49,892 nt of DNA. It comes from Bacteroides sp. GTDB taxonomy: Bacteria > Bacteroidota > Bacteroidia > Bacteroidales > Muribaculaceae. This document shows, piece by piece, positions 49,318 to 49,892 of this stretch. How positions within the stretch are numbered: position 1 is the first letter of the stretch; each line of letters starts with the position of its first letter. The stretch is taken from positions 105,415-155,306 of the forward strand of contig JAAVCH010000023.1 of the NCBI GenBank assembly GCA_014802425.1, written 5' to 3'. Under the pieces are notes generated by a model, which had not been told where the DNA came from, searched no databases, and saw only the letters and a program-made list of their open reading frames with translations. Position numbers and translations under genes: made by a program.

Positions 49318-49892
49318 ATGAATGCAGCTACTCAACTGATACGATATGTCTTTCCGGCCCGTGCGGCCGCTCTGGGCGCCTTGATGCTTGCCGCCGGAGC
49401 GCTGCGCGCGGAGTCGGCCTCGAACGCCTATGACTTCCTCGACATCCCCACTTCTTCGCGCGCCTACGCGCTCGGGAGCGGAGCCATAGCCGTCGTGGAC
49501 GGCGGCGTGACACTGGCCGACAGCAATCCGGCCCTGATCGGTCCGGAGATGGAGAAGGACGTGGCTTTCAGCTATATGCACTACATGGCTTCCGGCAATT
49601 TCGCCGGTGTGCGCTACGGCCAGGCCGCCGGCGAACGCGGAGCGTGGGCCGCCGGCATCCGCTATCTGGGCTACGGCAAGATGACGCAGTGGGACGCATC
49701 CGGAGTGAGCGGCGGCGAATTCTCCCCCTCCGACATCGTGTTCGAGGGGACTTACTCCCGCGACATCACCGACCGCTGGCGCGGCGGCATAAACCTCAAC
49801 GTGGTCTACAGCCACTATGGCGAGTACACCGCGTGGGCCATGGGGGTGGACCTCGGCGTCAATTACTACAACGACGAAAAGGACCTCTCCTT
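49318..49892 (+). CDS. porQ: Type IX secretion system protein PorQ, 3'-truncated by the window
   Basis: The frame is open from the ATG at 49318 to the window end (191 codons). A signal peptide of about 28 residues ends near LRAES. The mature start NAYDFLDIPTSSRAYALGSGAIAVVDGGVTLADSNPALIGPEM is the PorQ/PorV-like pattern of outer-membrane barrels in the FadL fold, and FAGVRYGQAAGERGAWAAGIRYLGYGKM and ITDRWRGGINLNVVYSHYGEYTAWA match PorQ. In Porphyromonas, PorQ works with PorV, PorU and PorZ in the complex that attaches cargo to A-LPS after type IX export. It pairs with the Plug gene at 4845 as evidence of a type IX system. No clear promoter is seen in 49182-49317. Confidence 0.88.
   Translation, partial: MNAATQLIRYVFPARAAALGALMLAAGALRAESASNAYDFLDIPTSSRAYALGSGAIAVVDGGVTLADSNPALIGPEMEKDVAFSYMHYMASGNFAGVRYGQAAGERGAWAAGIRYLGYGKMTQWDASGVSGGEFSPSDIVFEGTYSRDITDRWRGGINLNVVYSHYGEYTAWAMGVDLGVNYYNDEKDLS

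Overview
The window reads as chromosomal DNA of a GC-rich member of the Bacteroidales, most likely Muribaculaceae or a near relative. The order is inferred from the Bacteroidota promoter form (TTTG, about 20 nt, TAnnTTTG) upstream of many genes, from type IX secretion parts, a FimA/Mfa1-type fimbrial operon, a lipoprotein TamA homologue (TamL), C10 proteases and SusF/CBM26-like glycan-binding modules. The family assignment rests only on base composition and gene style.

Layout. 1-4306: the end of the spc/alpha ribosomal operon (map, infA, rpmJ, rpsM, rpsK, rpsD, rpoA, rplQ), with a long leader before rpsD and a terminator after rplQ. 4322-9280: a C_GCAxxG redox-type protein behind a repeat-rich operator candidate, the type IX Plug protein, a DUF3109 protein, a short promoter-uORF-terminator unit, cardiolipin synthase and uracil-DNA glycosylase. 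9354-16004: a secreted pullulanase (minus strand), an outer-membrane beta-barrel receptor, and a membrane-anchored TPR regulator. 16100-21340: a less GC-rich island with two related cassettes of C10 protease plus type IX-tailed protein. The first cassette is intact and begins with a small inhibitor-like protein. The second keeps only a broken pro-domain. 21366-30398: tRNA-Arg(CCG), rpsO with a leader, then VanZ, TamB, TamL and a small membrane protein. 30573-32909: typA and a small winged-helix protein. 33232-45768: a five-gene fimbrial operon on the minus strand, an invertible promoter and a tyrosine recombinase. 45819-49892: rsgA, folP-cdaA, a small TonB-domain protein and the start of porQ.

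The most striking system is the fimbrial locus. Five lipoproteins (stalk, anchor and three accessory or tip subunits) are encoded leftward. Upstream, a 28-bp imperfect inverted repeat flanks about 190 bp that carries a near-perfect Bacteroidota promoter pointing away from the operon. A tyrosine recombinase lies just beyond. This looks like an on/off inversion switch captured in the OFF state. The two largest accessory subunits end in modules that resemble starch-binding CBM26/SusF domains, and one also carries a FISUMP domain. The pilus may therefore be a phase-variable glycan-binding organelle in a bacterium that also secretes a pullulanase.

All assignments were made by reading the sequence. 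No database search or folding program was run. Residue positions for domains are approximate.
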